Assembly: GCF_001513965.1 (NCBI RefSeq)
Contig: NZ_KQ948016.1
Coordinates: 386,952-450,951, forward strand
Direction of reading: 5' to 3'
DNA length: 64,000 bases
Source of the DNA: Streptomyces cellostaticus
Lineage (GTDB): Bacteria; Actinomycetota; Actinomycetes; Streptomycetales; Streptomycetaceae
A program made the translations under genes and the position numbers. Below the pieces are notes generated by a model, which saw only the letters and a program-made list of their open reading frames with translations, was not told where the DNA came from and made no database searches. Every line of letters begins with the position of its first letter. Positions within the stretch are counted from its first letter, which is position 1. Shown one piece after another: positions 54,999 to 63,343 of this stretch.

Positions 54999-55090
54999 CT
55001 CGTAAACATTACGGGGTCGTGTCGCATGGTTTCCGTCTGGCTCGAAGGGTGAGACGAAGTGATTGCTCCATGGACATCCGGCCTGTGCGG

Positions 55091-55096
55091 TAGGGT
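55091..55096 (+). promoter_or_regulatory. Candidate -10 element of the trp leader
   Basis: TAGGGT lies seven bases before the ATG of the trp leader peptide. If used, the leader peptide would be translated from a leaderless or nearly leaderless end. The -35 is not clear. Confidence 0.45.
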
Positions 55097-55103
55097 TCCC
55101 GCC

Positions 55104-55160
55104 ATGTTCGCGCTTTCGACCCAGAACTGGTGGTGGACCGCTCATCCGGCGGCCCACTGA
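55104..55160 (+). CDS. trpL: trp operon leader peptide
   Basis: An 18-residue peptide, MFALSTQNWWWTAHPAAH, with three consecutive Trp codons at 55128-55136. It lies just upstream of the anthranilate synthase gene. Ribosome stalling at the Trp codons when charged tRNA-Trp is scarce controls the downstream RNA fold. The peptide itself has no other expected role. Confidence 0.93.
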   Translation: MFALSTQNWWWTAHPAAH

Positions 55161-55208
55161 CTGCGCGTACGCAAGACTTCGCGAAGGCCGCCCGAGGGGC
55201 GGCCTTCG
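55133..55208 (+). terminator. trp transcription attenuator
   Basis: All three competing pairings are visible. 1:2 is GTGGACCGC (55133-55141) with GCGGCCCAC (55149-55157), one mismatch. 2:3 (antiterminator) is GGCGGCC (55148-55154) with GGCCGCC (55186-55192). 3:4 (terminator) is a 12-bp stem at 55182-55193 and 55197-55208 with loop GAG. Region 1 overlaps the Trp codons, so a stalled ribosome frees region 2 to form the antiterminator. No U-run follows the terminator. Confidence 0.9.
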
Positions 55209-55250
55209 GCGTATCCGGGGTCGTTCCTCCTCACCGACGGAAGAGGAACC

Positions 55251-57128
55251 ATGGACCTGGCACAGCTGCTGCACGACCCCCGCCCCTTCGCCCTGCTCCG
55301 CCGTCGCGCCCCGGGCCGCGACGAGCACACGGTGGAGGTGCTGATCGGACCCGTCACCCCCCGTGAGCGCCTCGCCGACCTGCCCGAGGAGGGCCTCGCG
55401 CTCGTGCCGTTCCGGCAGATCCGCGAGCGCGGCTTCGACGTCCGCGACGACGGCACCCCGCTGCTCGTGCTGACGCCCGAGGAGTCGTACGAGATCCCGC
55501 TCGCCGAGGCCCTGCGGTCGCTGCCCGGTCACGAGGTGCGGGTCGAGGGCGGGGGCTTCGACGTCGGCGACGAGGAGTACCGCGAGATCGTCGGGCGGGT
55601 GCTGCGCGAGGAGATCGGCCGGGGCGAGGGCGCGAACTTCGTGATCCGGCGGACGTACGAGGGTGAGATCCCGGGGTTCGGGCGGGCCGACGCGCTGGCG
55701 CTGTTCCGGCGGCTGCTGGAGGGTGAGCGGGGCGCGTACTGGACGTTTGTCGTGCACACCGGGGAGCGGACGCTGGTGGGTGCCAGTCCCGAGGTGCATG
55801 TGCGGATGTCCGGCGGGACCGTCGTCATGAACCCGATCAGTGGGACGTACCGCTATCCGGCCGGGGGGCCGACGCCGGAGCACCTGCTGGACTTCCTCGC
55901 CGACGGCAAGGAGATCGAGGAGCTGTCCATGGTCGTCGACGAGGAACTGAAGATGATGTGCACCGTCGGCGACATGGGCGGGGTCGTCGTCGGCCCGCGC
56001 CTGAAGGAGATGGCGCACCTCGCGCACACCGAGTACGAGCTGCGTGGCAAGTCCTCCCTGGATGTGCGGGAGGTGCTGAAGGAGACCATGTTCGCGGCGA
56101 CGGTCACCGGGTCGCCGGTGCAGAACGCGTGCCGGGTCATCGAGCGGCACGAGGTCGGTGGGCGCGGTTACTACGCGGGGGCGCTGGCGCTGCTCGGCCG
56201 GTACGCGGGTGGCGGGCGGGAAGAATCCGTGGGCGCCCAGACGCTGGACTCCCCCATCCTGATCCGCACCGCCGACATCTCCCCGGACGGCCGGCTGCGC
56301 GTCCCGGTCGGCGCGACGCTGGTGCGCGGCTCGGACCCGGCGGGCGAGGTGGCGGAGACCCATGCGAAGGCGGCGGGGGTCCTGGCGGCCCTGGGGGTAC
56401 GGCCGTCCCGGCCGCGCGAGGAGCGGGTGCGGCCGCGGCTGGCCGACGACCCCCGGGTGCGGGCCGCGCTGGACGGGCGCCGCTCGTCGCTGGCGCCGTT
56501 CTGGCTGCGGATGCAGGAGCGGTCCGGGCAGCTGACCGGGCACGCACTCGTCGTCGACGGTGAGGACACCTTCACCGCGATGCTGGCGCATGTGCTGCGG
56601 TCGAGCGGGCTGGACGTCACCGTCCGGCGGTACGACGAGCCCGGCCTGCGGGAGGCGGTGCGGGTGCACGCGGGGCCGGTGGTGCTGGGTCCCGGCCCCG
56701 GTGATCCGTCCGACACGGCCGACCCGAAGATGCAGGTCCTGCGGGAACTCACCGCCGAGGTGATCCGGGAGCACCGGCACGGCGTGCTCGGCGTCTGCCT
56801 CGGCCACGAGCTGATCGCGGCCGAGCTGGGCCTGGAGATCGTACGGAAGGAAGTGCCGTACCAGGGTGCGCAGACGGAGATCGACCTGTTCGGGCGGTGC
56901 GAGACCGTCGGCTTCTACAACAGCTTCGTGGCGCGCTGCGACGACGAGGCGCTCGCCGAACTCGCCGCGCACGGCGTCGAGGTGAGCCGGGCCGGCAACG
57001 GTGAGGTGCATGCGATCCGGGGCCCCGGGTTCAGCGGGGTGCAGTTCCACCCGGAGTCGGTGCTGAGCCTGAACGGGGCCGCGGTCGTACGGGAGCTGAT
57101 GGGTCAGCTGCGCCGCACGACCGTGTAG
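55251..57128 (+). CDS. trpE: Fused anthranilate synthase TrpE-TrpG
   Basis: A 625-residue fusion making anthranilate from chorismate and glutamine. The TrpE part (~1-420) contains the chorismate-binding blocks FVVHTGERTLVGASPEVHVR, NPISGTYRYPAGGPTPEHLL, KMMCTVGDMGGVVVGPRLKE and VTGSPVQNACRVIERHEVG. The amidotransferase part (~430-625) has the nucleophile Cys in HGVLGVCLGHELIAAELG and the His-Glu pair in FSGVQFHPESVLSLNG. The single-chain layout resembles PhzE and other fused synthases. It is under the trp attenuator 43 bp upstream; AAGAGGAACC precedes the ATG. No other trp gene is adjacent. Confidence 0.95.
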   Translation: MDLAQLLHDPRPFALLRRRAPGRDEHTVEVLIGPVTPRERLADLPEEGLALVPFRQIRERGFDVRDDGTPLLVLTPEESYEIPLAEALRSLPGHEVRVEGGGFDVGDEEYREIVGRVLREEIGRGEGANFVIRRTYEGEIPGFGRADALALFRRLLEGERGAYWTFVVHTGERTLVGASPEVHVRMSGGTVVMNPISGTYRYPAGGPTPEHLLDFLADGKEIEELSMVVDEELKMMCTVGDMGGVVVGPRLKEMAHLAHTEYELRGKSSLDVREVLKETMFAATVTGSPVQNACRVIERHEVGGRGYYAGALALLGRYAGGGREESVGAQTLDSPILIRTADISPDGRLRVPVGATLVRGSDPAGEVAETHAKAAGVLAALGVRPSRPREERVRPRLADDPRVRAALDGRRSSLAPFWLRMQERSGQLTGHALVVDGEDTFTAMLAHVLRSSGLDVTVRRYDEPGLREAVRVHAGPVVLGPGPGDPSDTADPKMQVLRELTAEVIREHRHGVLGVCLGHELIAAELGLEIVRKEVPYQGAQTEIDLFGRCETVGFYNSFVARCDDEALAELAAHGVEVSRAGNGEVHAIRGPGFSGVQFHPESVLSLNGAAVVRELMGQLRRTTV

Positions 57129-57145
57129 CCGTCCGGAGGCGGTCG

Positions 57146-58174
57146 TCAGCCGAAGAACACCCCGACCTCCTCGTACAGCTTGGGGTCCACCGTCTTCAGT
57201 TTGGCGGTGGCCTCCGCGATCGGGACGCGGACGACGTCGGTGCCGCGCAGGGCGACCATCTTGCCGAAGTCGCGGTCCCGGACGCAGTCGATGGCGTGCA
57301 GGCCGAAGCGGGTGGCGAGCCAGCGGTCGAAGGCGCTGGGGGTGCCGCCGCGCTGGATGTGCCCGAGGACGGTGGTGCGGGCCTCCTTGCCGGTGCGCTT
57401 CTCGATCTCCTTGGCCAGCCACTCGCCGACGCCGGAGAGGCGGACGTGTCCGAAGGAGTCCAGCGACTGGTCCTTGAGGACCACGTCGCCGTCCTTCGGC
57501 ATGGCGCCCTCGGCGATGACGACGATCGGGGCGTACGACGCCTTGAAGCGGGAGGTGATCCAGGCGCACACCTGGTCGAGGTCGAAGCGCTGTTCGGGGA
57601 TGAGGATGACGTTGGCGCCGCCGGCCAGGCCCGAGTGGAGGGCGATCCAGCCGGCGTGGCGGCCCATCACCTCGCAGACGAGGACCCGCATATGGGACTC
57701 GGCGGTGGTGTGCAGGCGGTCGATGGCCTCGGTGGCGATACCGACCGCGGTGTCGAAGCCGAAGGTGTAGTCGGTGGCGGACAGGTCGTTGTCGATGGTC
57801 TTGGGCACGCCGACGCAGGGCACGCCGTACTCGTCGGACAGCCGCGCGGCCACGCCCAGGGTGTCCTCGCCGCCGATCGCGACGAGGGCCTCGATCTCCA
57901 GCTTGGCCAGGTTCTCCTTGATACGGCGGATGCCGTTCTCCTGCTTGAGGGGGTTGGTGCGCGAGGAGCCGAGGATGGTGCCGCCGCGGGGCAGGATGCC
58001 GCGCACCGCGGGGATGTCGAGGCGGATGGTGTCGCCTTCGAGAGGGCCGCGCCAGCCGTCCCGGAAGCCGACGAAGTCGTATCCGTACTCCTGCACGCCC
58101 TTGCGGACGATGCCCCGGATGACGGCGTTGAGCCCGGGGCAGTCGCCGCCTCCGGTCAGTACTCCGACCCGCAT
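57146..58174 (-). CDS. pfkA: 6-phosphofructokinase, PPi-type residues
   Basis: A 342-residue phosphofructokinase phosphorylating fructose 6-phosphate. It begins MRVGVLTGGGDCPGLNAVIR; the phosphate-donor site reads AIGGEDTLGVAARLSDEYG with Asp104, and the catalytic loop is VGVPKTIDNDLSATDYTFGF with Lys125. E. coli ATP-PFK has Gly at both positions, whereas Asp and Lys are characteristic of PPi-dependent enzymes. EVMGRHAGWIALHSGLAGGA and VLGHIQRGGTPSAFDRWLA complete the family. It is normally annotated as ATP-dependent, so donor use deserves a test. It is convergent with trpE; a Crp-like palindrome lies 48 bp upstream. Confidence 0.92.
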   Translation of the reverse strand: MRVGVLTGGGDCPGLNAVIRGIVRKGVQEYGYDFVGFRDGWRGPLEGDTIRLDIPAVRGILPRGGTILGSSRTNPLKQENGIRRIKENLAKLEIEALVAIGGEDTLGVAARLSDEYGVPCVGVPKTIDNDLSATDYTFGFDTAVGIATEAIDRLHTTAESHMRVLVCEVMGRHAGWIALHSGLAGGANVILIPEQRFDLDQVCAWITSRFKASYAPIVVIAEGAMPKDGDVVLKDQSLDSFGHVRLSGVGEWLAKEIEKRTGKEARTTVLGHIQRGGTPSAFDRWLATRFGLHAIDCVRDRDFGKMVALRGTDVVRVPIAEATAKLKTVDPKLYEEVGVFFG

Positions 58175-58208
58175 GGAAATGTCCCTTCGCCGCGGTTGCC
58201 TGACGCTC

Positions 58209-58227
58209 AGTCACGGTAATGGTGACT
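58209..58227. promoter_or_regulatory. Inverted repeat AGTCAC-N7-GTGACT
   Basis: A perfect 6+7+6 palindrome in the pfkA upstream gap, overlapping the Crp-like site that follows. The two together give three TGAC-type half-sites in 27 bp. Confidence 0.45.
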
Positions 58228-58235
58228 CGCGTCAC
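58222..58235. promoter_or_regulatory. Crp-like palindrome GTGACTCGCGTCAC
   Basis: Fits GTG-N6-GNCAC, the Streptomyces Crp consensus, 48 bp upstream of the pfkA start codon. It matches the layout of the site at 44476. Confidence 0.5.
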
Positions 58236-58297
58236 ACAGCGAGAGGCGGGAAGGGTGATTCCGGTGAATTGTCAGGAGGCTGCTTGACCAGGCGGTT

Positions 58298-58975
58298 TCA
58301 CGCGTCGTCGAGGCCGCGCTCTATCGCGTACCGCACGAGCTCCACCCTGTTGTGCAGCTGGAGCTTGCCGAGGGTGTTCTGGACGTGGTTCTGGACCGTG
58401 CGGTGGGAGATGACGAGGCGTTCGGCGATCTGCTTGTAGCTCAGCCCCTTGGCCACCAGCCGCAGCACCTCCGTCTCCCGCTCGGTCAGCCGGGGCGCCC
58501 CCGGCTCGTCGGCGTCCGGGGCGGGCGCGGGCTCGGAGGCCAGGCGCCGGTATTCGCCGAGGACCAGTCCGGCCAGGCCCGGTGTGAACACCGGGTCGCC
58601 GACGGCGGTACGGCGCACCGCGTCCAGCAGTTCCTCGGTGGACGCCGACTTCAGCAGGTAGCCGGTCGCGCCGGACTTCACCGCCTCCAGGACGTCGGCG
58701 TGCTCACCGCTCGCGGACAGGACCAGGACGCGCAGGGCGGGGTGGTGGGCGACGAGCTCCTTGCACACCTGGACGCCGGGCTTGGCGGGCAGGTTGAGGT
58801 CCAGGACGAGGACGTCGGGGGCAGCGGCCTTGGCGCGGCGCACCGCCTGCTCGCCGTCGCCGGCGGTGGCGACCACCTCGAAGCCGGACTCGGCCAGGTC
58901 CCGGGCGACCGCGTCGCGCCACATGGGATGGTCGTCGACCACCATGACCTTGATCGGGTCCTGCTGCTCGCTCAT
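58298..58975 (-). CDS. macR: NarL/LuxR-family response regulator MacR
   Basis: A 225-residue response regulator. The receiver domain starts IKVMVVDDHPMWRDAVARDL; the phosphoacceptor Asp is in DVLVLDLNLPAKPGV and the switch Lys in GYLLKSASTEELL. The C-terminal LuxR-type helix-turn-helix reads LTERETEVLRLVAKGLSYKQ then IAERLVISHRTVQNHVQNTL. The ATG overlaps the stop of the kinase gene as ATGA. By position and partner it corresponds to MacR of the S. coelicolor MacRS pair, reported to affect morphology and actinorhodin production; the identification relies on synteny. Confidence 0.88.
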   Translation of the reverse strand: MSEQQDPIKVMVVDDHPMWRDAVARDLAESGFEVVATAGDGEQAVRRAKAAAPDVLVLDLNLPAKPGVQVCKELVAHHPALRVLVLSASGEHADVLEAVKSGATGYLLKSASTEELLDAVRRTAVGDPVFTPGLAGLVLGEYRRLASEPAPAPDADEPGAPRLTERETEVLRLVAKGLSYKQIAERLVISHRTVQNHVQNTLGKLQLHNRVELVRYAIERGLDDA

Positions 58976-60186
58976 CGCTTCTCCGCCTTGTCCCACGAGA
59001 CCTTCGGTACCTTCAGTTCGACCTCCGTGCCCTGCCCGGGGACGGAGAGCAGCTCGGCGCTGCCGCCCAGGTCGCGCAGCCTTCCCCGGATCGAGAGGGC
59101 CACGCCGAGTCGGCCCTCGCCCTCGGCCTGGGCGAGCCGGCCCTCGGGGATGCCGGGGCCGTCGTCCCGGACGGTGACCACGATCTCGTCGGGCTCGTCC
59201 TCGACCAGGATCCAGGCCCGGGCGTCCTGGCCGGCATGCCTGCGCACGTTGTCCAGGGCGGCCCCGACCGCCGCGGCCAGCTCCCGCGCGGCCTCCGGCA
59301 GCAGCGGCACCGGGGCGCCGGGCTCGGCGAGGCTGACCCGGGCGCCGGCGTAGGGGGCGAGCAGGGAGCGCAGGTCGAGGGGGCCGTCGTCGTCCGGTTC
59401 CTCGACCGCGCGGACGACGGCTCCGGCGGCCGTGTCCTCCGAGACCCGGGAGACGGGCAGCAGGCCGCCGGAGACCAGCGTGCGCAGTGCCACCTCCTGC
59501 TCCCCGGCCATGCGCCCCAGCTCGGCCGCCTCGCCGCCGAGGACCGCGCCGCGCCGCTGCACCATCGCCAGCACCTGGAGCACGCTGTCGTGGATGTCCC
59601 GGGCCAGCCGCTCCCGCTCCCGGGTCGCGGCCTCGATCTCCAGGGCGCGGGCGAGGGTGCGCTCGGAGGCGCGGGCGACCTCCACGACGTAGCCGATGGC
59701 GACGGAGGACACCCAGACGAGGATCACGTTGTGCACGGTGTCCCGGGCGGGATGGCCGCGCTCGATCAGGTTGACGGCGGCGACGGCGGTGGAGGCCACG
59801 GCGGCCCACCGCCAGCCGCCCTTGATGGCGAAGGCCAGCACCGAGCCGGCGGTCCATATCGACGGCAGCGTCGGGCCGCCGCCCGCGATCCGCTCGTGGC
59901 TGTCGGCGAGCGGGGTGAGCAGGATGCCGGTCAGGGCGATGGTCAGGTCGACGGCCAGGAAACGCTTGGTGCAGCTGGCCTCGTTCGCCACCCGGGGCAG
60001 GGTGGCGAGCGTCCACACGGCCAGGACGGCGTAGTAGGCGACGGCGACCCAGGGGTGGGCGAAGTGGTCGTACGCGGTGGCGCACAGGCCGATGGCGTAC
60101 AGCATCGTCAGCACGCGGTAGCCGGCGAGCGCACGCCACAGGGGCAGCTCGACCGACATCGTCATGACCCGCTCACGCTTGGGCAT
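58972..60186 (-). CDS. macS: MacS-family sensor histidine kinase
   Basis: A 404-residue sensor kinase with about five N-terminal membrane segments (residues ~20-165). The dimerisation and phosphoacceptor region reads RERERLARDIHDSVLQVLAM, the HisKA_3 pattern with the phospho-His in DIHDSVLQ. The ATPase domain includes ALDNVRRHAGQDARAWILVE, VRDDGPGIPEGRLAQAEGEG and GRLGVALSIRGRLRDLGGSA. No large external sensor domain exists, so the signal is probably within the membrane. It precedes macR with overlapping stop and start, and follows the acyltransferase gene by 27 bp. Confidence 0.9.
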   Translation of the reverse strand: MPKRERVMTMSVELPLWRALAGYRVLTMLYAIGLCATAYDHFAHPWVAVAYYAVLAVWTLATLPRVANEASCTKRFLAVDLTIALTGILLTPLADSHERIAGGGPTLPSIWTAGSVLAFAIKGGWRWAAVASTAVAAVNLIERGHPARDTVHNVILVWVSSVAIGYVVEVARASERTLARALEIEAATRERERLARDIHDSVLQVLAMVQRRGAVLGGEAAELGRMAGEQEVALRTLVSGGLLPVSRVSEDTAAGAVVRAVEEPDDDGPLDLRSLLAPYAGARVSLAEPGAPVPLLPEAARELAAAVGAALDNVRRHAGQDARAWILVEDEPDEIVVTVRDDGPGIPEGRLAQAEGEGRLGVALSIRGRLRDLGGSAELLSVPGQGTEVELKVPKVSWDKAEKR

Positions 60187-60213
60187 GGCCCCCCGATCCC
60201 CCGGTTTCCCCCG

Positions 60214-60972
60214 CTAGCCCTCGGCCTGCTTCTTCTCCGCCTCCTTGGCGGCCTTCTCCGCCTTCTCCGCTTCCTTGGCCGCCTTCGCCGCGTCCGTGAT
60301 CTGCCGCTTGGCGGCGGTCGCGTACATGTCGACGTACTCCTGGCCGGAGAGCTTCATGATCTCGTACATGACCTCGTCGGTCACCGCGCGCAGCACGAAC
60401 CGGTCGTGCTCCATGCCCTGGTAGCGGCTGAAGTCCAGCGGCTTGCCGATCCGGATGCCCGGGCGCATCAGCTTGGGCATGACCTTGCCGGGCGGCTGGA
60501 TCTTCTCGGTGTCGATCATCGCGACGGGGATGACGGGAGCGCCGGTGGCGAGCGCCACGCGCGCGAGGCCGCCGGGCTTGCCCCGGTACAGGCGGCCGTC
60601 GGGCGAGCGGGTGCCCTCCGGGTAGATCCCGAACAGCTCGCCGCGCTCCAGCACCTCTATGCCGCTCTTGATCGCCGCCTCGCCGGCGCCGCGCGCCCCG
60701 GAGCGGTCCACCGGGAGCTGTCCGACGCCCTTGAAGAAGGCCGCGGTGAGGCGGCCCTTGACGCCGGGCGTGGTGAAGTACTCGGCCTTGGCGATGAAGG
60801 TGACCTTGCGGTCGAGGACCGCGGGCAGGAAGAACGAGTCCGAGAAGGACAGGTGATTGCTCGCCAGGATCGCGGCCCCTTCGGGCGGAATGTTCTCCAG
60901 GCCCTCCACCCAAGGTCTGAAGGCGACCTTCAGCGGCCCTCCGATGGCAACCTTCATCGTGCCGTACAACAC
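60214..60972 (-). CDS. 1-acyl-sn-glycerol-3-phosphate acyltransferase (PlsC type)
   Basis: A 252-residue membrane-associated acyltransferase for phosphatidic acid synthesis. The catalytic H-x4-D motif is in ILASNHLSFSDSFFLPAVLD, and the glycerol-phosphate motif is LFGIYPEGTRSPDGRLYRG. VIPVAMIDTEKIQPPGKVMP is the third block. The last ~30 residues are a Lys/Ala/Glu helix (AAKEAEKAEKAAKEAEKKQA), unusual for the enzyme core and perhaps a binding tail. GTG 60972 follows AGGAGG. Probably co-transcribed with macS-macR. Confidence 0.93.
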   Translation of the reverse strand: MLYGTMKVAIGGPLKVAFRPWVEGLENIPPEGAAILASNHLSFSDSFFLPAVLDRKVTFIAKAEYFTTPGVKGRLTAAFFKGVGQLPVDRSGARGAGEAAIKSGIEVLERGELFGIYPEGTRSPDGRLYRGKPGGLARVALATGAPVIPVAMIDTEKIQPPGKVMPKLMRPGIRIGKPLDFSRYQGMEHDRFVLRAVTDEVMYEIMKLSGQEYVDMYATAAKRQITDAAKAAKEAEKAEKAAKEAEKKQAEG

Positions 60973-61144
60973 CCGCGTGCCTCCTGTTTCCGTCGATCAG
61001 ACCTTAACCCGGAGTGCCGTCAATGAGCCCGACGACCCTGGTCGGTGTCAGTGCGGTCGCGTACGGTGAAACACATCCGCCCGTTCTTCACGCCTCTCTT
61101 CTCGGGAAACTGGAGAGGCCCTCTCAGGAACAGGAGCCCGAAAG

Positions 61145-61924
61145 GTGCCGGTTCTCCCCGGAGCCGAGCCGTACCGCCACGAGGGCGGGGAGGTGGGTGT
61201 CCTCCTCTGTCACGGCTTCACCGGCTCGCCCCAGTCGCTGCGCCCCTGGGCGGAGCACCACGCGGCGCACGGCCTGACCGTGTCGCTGCCCCTGCTGCCC
61301 GGACACGGCACCCGCTGGGAGGACATGCAGCTCACCGGCTGGCAGGACTGGTACGCGGAGGTGGACCGCGAGCTGCAGCTGCTGGGTGACCGGTGCTCCC
61401 GGGTGTTCGTCGCGGGCCTGTCGATGGGCGGGGCGCTGGCGCTGCGGCTGGCGGCCAAGGAGGGCGAGCGGATCGCCGGGGTGGTCGTCGTCAACCCGGC
61501 GAACCGGGTGCACGGCCTGTCGGCGTACGCCCTTCCGGTGGCCCGGCATCTCGTGCGGACGACGAAGGGCATCGCCAGCGACATCGCCAAGGGCGGTCCG
61601 GCGGAGCTGGGTTACGACCGGGTGCCGCTGCACGCGGCGCACTCCCTGCGGGTGTTCCTGCGCCGGCTGGACGGCGAGCTGCCCCAGGTCACCCAGCCGT
61701 TGCTGCTGCTGCGCAGCGCCCAGGACCATGTGGTCCCGGCGGCGGACCCGGCCCGCGTGCTGAGCCGGGTTTCCTCCAGGGACGTAACGGAGATCGTGCT
61801 GGAACAGAGTTACCACGTGGCGACGTTGGACCACGATGCGGACCGGATCTTCGAGGAGAGCCTCGCCTTCATCGGCCGGCTCGCACCCAGTGTCGGCAAG
61901 GAAGGGACGGCCGCAGTTGGCTGA
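61145..61924 (+). CDS. Alpha/beta hydrolase (carboxylesterase type)
   Basis: A 259-residue serine hydrolase. The oxyanion-hole region is GVLLCHGFTGSPQSLRPWAE, the nucleophile is in VFVAGLSMGGALALRLA, the acid is in LLLRSAQDHVVPAADPARVL, and the catalytic His is in EQSYHVATLDHDADRIFEES. It resembles monoacylglycerol lipase/carboxylesterase Est30-like proteins. GTG 61145 was chosen. It is divergent from the acyltransferase gene, and a lipid substrate would suit that neighbour, but this is inference. The next gene starts within its last eight bases. Confidence 0.92.
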   Translation: MPVLPGAEPYRHEGGEVGVLLCHGFTGSPQSLRPWAEHHAAHGLTVSLPLLPGHGTRWEDMQLTGWQDWYAEVDRELQLLGDRCSRVFVAGLSMGGALALRLAAKEGERIAGVVVVNPANRVHGLSAYALPVARHLVRTTKGIASDIAKGGPAELGYDRVPLHAAHSLRVFLRRLDGELPQVTQPLLLLRSAQDHVVPAADPARVLSRVSSRDVTEIVLEQSYHVATLDHDADRIFEESLAFIGRLAPSVGKEGTAAVG

Positions 61925-62480
61925 GCACGACTCCGACCGCGAGGACCGCGAGCCGGACGAGAAGGGAGTGCCCTTCGACGAGGAGGCCGCCTGGCAGGCC
62001 ATCGTCGCGGGGTACGGCGAGGAGCCGGCGGACCCGCCGGGCGCCAAGCCCTTCAAGCCGGTGAAAGACCTCGCGCTGCCCGAGCCGGATCCCCCGGGCG
62101 AGGGCGGCGACGGTTCCGAGGAACCGCGGCCCGCGCGGCCGCTCGGCAGCTCGATCTCGTTCGCGCCGGGCGTCGGCCCGCGTGACTACACCGCGCCGGA
62201 GCCGTCCGAGGACGACTTCGACGAGGACGACGAGGGCCACTTCGTGCCGCCCGAGCCGCCGCCTCTGCCGACGGCCGACACGACCGCCAAGTTCGCCTGG
62301 CTCGGGGTCGTCGGCGGCCCGATCCTGCTGTTGCTGGCCGTGCTGCTGGGCTGGGAGATGACCTGGTGGCTGACGACCCTCGGCATCGGCGGCTTCCTCG
62401 GCGGGTTCGTGACGCTGGTGACGCGGATGCGGACGGACGAGGACGACGACGGTGATCCCGGGCGCGGGGCGGTTGTCTGA
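61917..62480 (+). CDS. Acidic protein with C-terminal membrane hairpin
   Basis: A 187-residue protein of unknown function. Residues ~1-125 are highly acidic and proline-rich (PFDEEAAWQAIVAGYGEEPA, and EDDFDEDDEGHFVPPEPPP), probably disordered and cytoplasmic. Two hydrophobic segments follow (FAWLGVVGGPILLLLAVLLG and WLTTLGIGGFLGGFVTLVT), then an acidic tail. The start is most likely TTG 61917 (LAEHDSDRED) after GAAGGGACGG, overlapping the hydrolase stop by eight bases. The same design occurs in other streptomycetes; no function is known to me. Confidence 0.8.
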   Translation: MAEHDSDREDREPDEKGVPFDEEAAWQAIVAGYGEEPADPPGAKPFKPVKDLALPEPDPPGEGGDGSEEPRPARPLGSSISFAPGVGPRDYTAPEPSEDDFDEDDEGHFVPPEPPPLPTADTTAKFAWLGVVGGPILLLLAVLLGWEMTWWLTTLGIGGFLGGFVTLVTRMRTDEDDDGDPGRGAVV

Positions 62481-62488
62481 GCGACGCT

Positions 62489-63235
62489 TCAGGCGGCCGG
62501 GATTCTGAGGGCGGCCAGGACCGGAAGGTGGTCCGTGGCCGCCCTCAGGTCCCTCTCCGTGATCCCCGGCTGGTCCAGGGGCACCCCGCAGCCGAGCACC
62601 TCGATGCCCTTGGTGGCGAAGACGGCGTCGATGCGCTGGTGGGGGGCGGCGGGGGTGGAGGTGAACTCGCCGCCCCAGGGGGTGGTGGTCCGGCAGTCCT
62701 GAAGGCTGTCGGAGAGGAGGCGGAAGGTGCGGCCGTCGGGGCGCTCGTTGAGGTCACCGCCGACGACGGCGTGCTCCACGCCCATTGCGGCGAGGCGGTC
62801 GAGGAGCAGGCCGGCCTGCTCGTAGCGCTCGTCCTTCTGCAGGCTCAGGTGGCAGCTGATGACGCCCACGCGGGCTGAGCCGAAACGGACCACTGCTGTG
62901 GCGAGGCCGCGGCGGTGCAGGCCGGGGGTGAGCGGGAGGAGTACGTCTTCCGTTCGTTCGACGGTGGCTCGCAAGCTGCACAGGATCGCCGGGCCCGCCG
63001 CCGTCGCGCCTCCGGTGAGGACGACCATGCCGGAGTCCGCCGCGAGTCGGGCGAGCTTCTTGCGCCAGCGGAAGAAACGGGGGGCTTCCTGGACGAGGAC
63101 CAGGTCGGGGGCGCAGGCGGTGATCACCCTTGCCAGGGCGTCGGTGTCGTCGCGCATCGAGCGGATGTTGTAGCTCAGGACGCGGATGAGGGCTGAACCT
63201 TCGGGCTCTGTACGGGAGTTCGGGAGCAGCACCAT
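62489..63235 (-). CDS. Endonuclease/exonuclease/phosphatase-family protein
   Basis: A ~248-residue protein with the metal-dependent EEP fold. It begins IRVLSYNIRSMRDDTDALAR with the Asn of the first motif, then LVLVQEAPRFFRWRKKL with the catalytic Glu, VGVISCHLSLQKDERYEQAG, AVVGGDLNERPDGRTFRLL and HQRIDAVFATKG, ending ATDHLPVLAALRIP with the terminal Asp-His. Substrate could be nucleic acid, phospholipid or a small phosphate ester. The start is uncertain: ATG 63235 and ATG 63256 both lack a good ribosome site. It is convergent with the acidic membrane protein gene. Confidence 0.85.
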   Translation of the reverse strand: MVLLPNSRTEPEGSALIRVLSYNIRSMRDDTDALARVITACAPDLVLVQEAPRFFRWRKKLARLAADSGMVVLTGGATAAGPAILCSLRATVERTEDVLLPLTPGLHRRGLATAVVRFGSARVGVISCHLSLQKDERYEQAGLLLDRLAAMGVEHAVVGGDLNERPDGRTFRLLSDSLQDCRTTTPWGGEFTSTPAAPHQRIDAVFATKGIEVLGCGVPLDQPGITERDLRAATDHLPVLAALRIPAA

Positions 63236-63290
63236 GTGGATCAATGTACGCCCCATGGCTCGGGGCGCGAGGTCGTGTGCGACTGCCGGT

Positions 63291-63325
63291 TCGTTGTGGC
63301 TTGTCGCGCAGTTCCCCGCGCCCCT
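63291..63325 (-). repeat. Streptomyces intergenic repeat, copy 2
   Basis: TCGTTGTGGCTTGTCGCGCA followed by GTTCCCCGCGCCCCT. It is the fuller version of the element at 44491 and sits between the glucokinase and EEP genes. Confidence 0.8.
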
Positions 63326-63343
63326 GGGACAGCACGGGTTTCT

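Noticed and set aside
53646..58235. A 1529-codon minus-strand frame through pfkA, trpE and the DAHP synthase gene
   Set aside because: It is real only as the DAHP synthase at its end. The upstream part is antisense to trpE and out of frame with pfkA.
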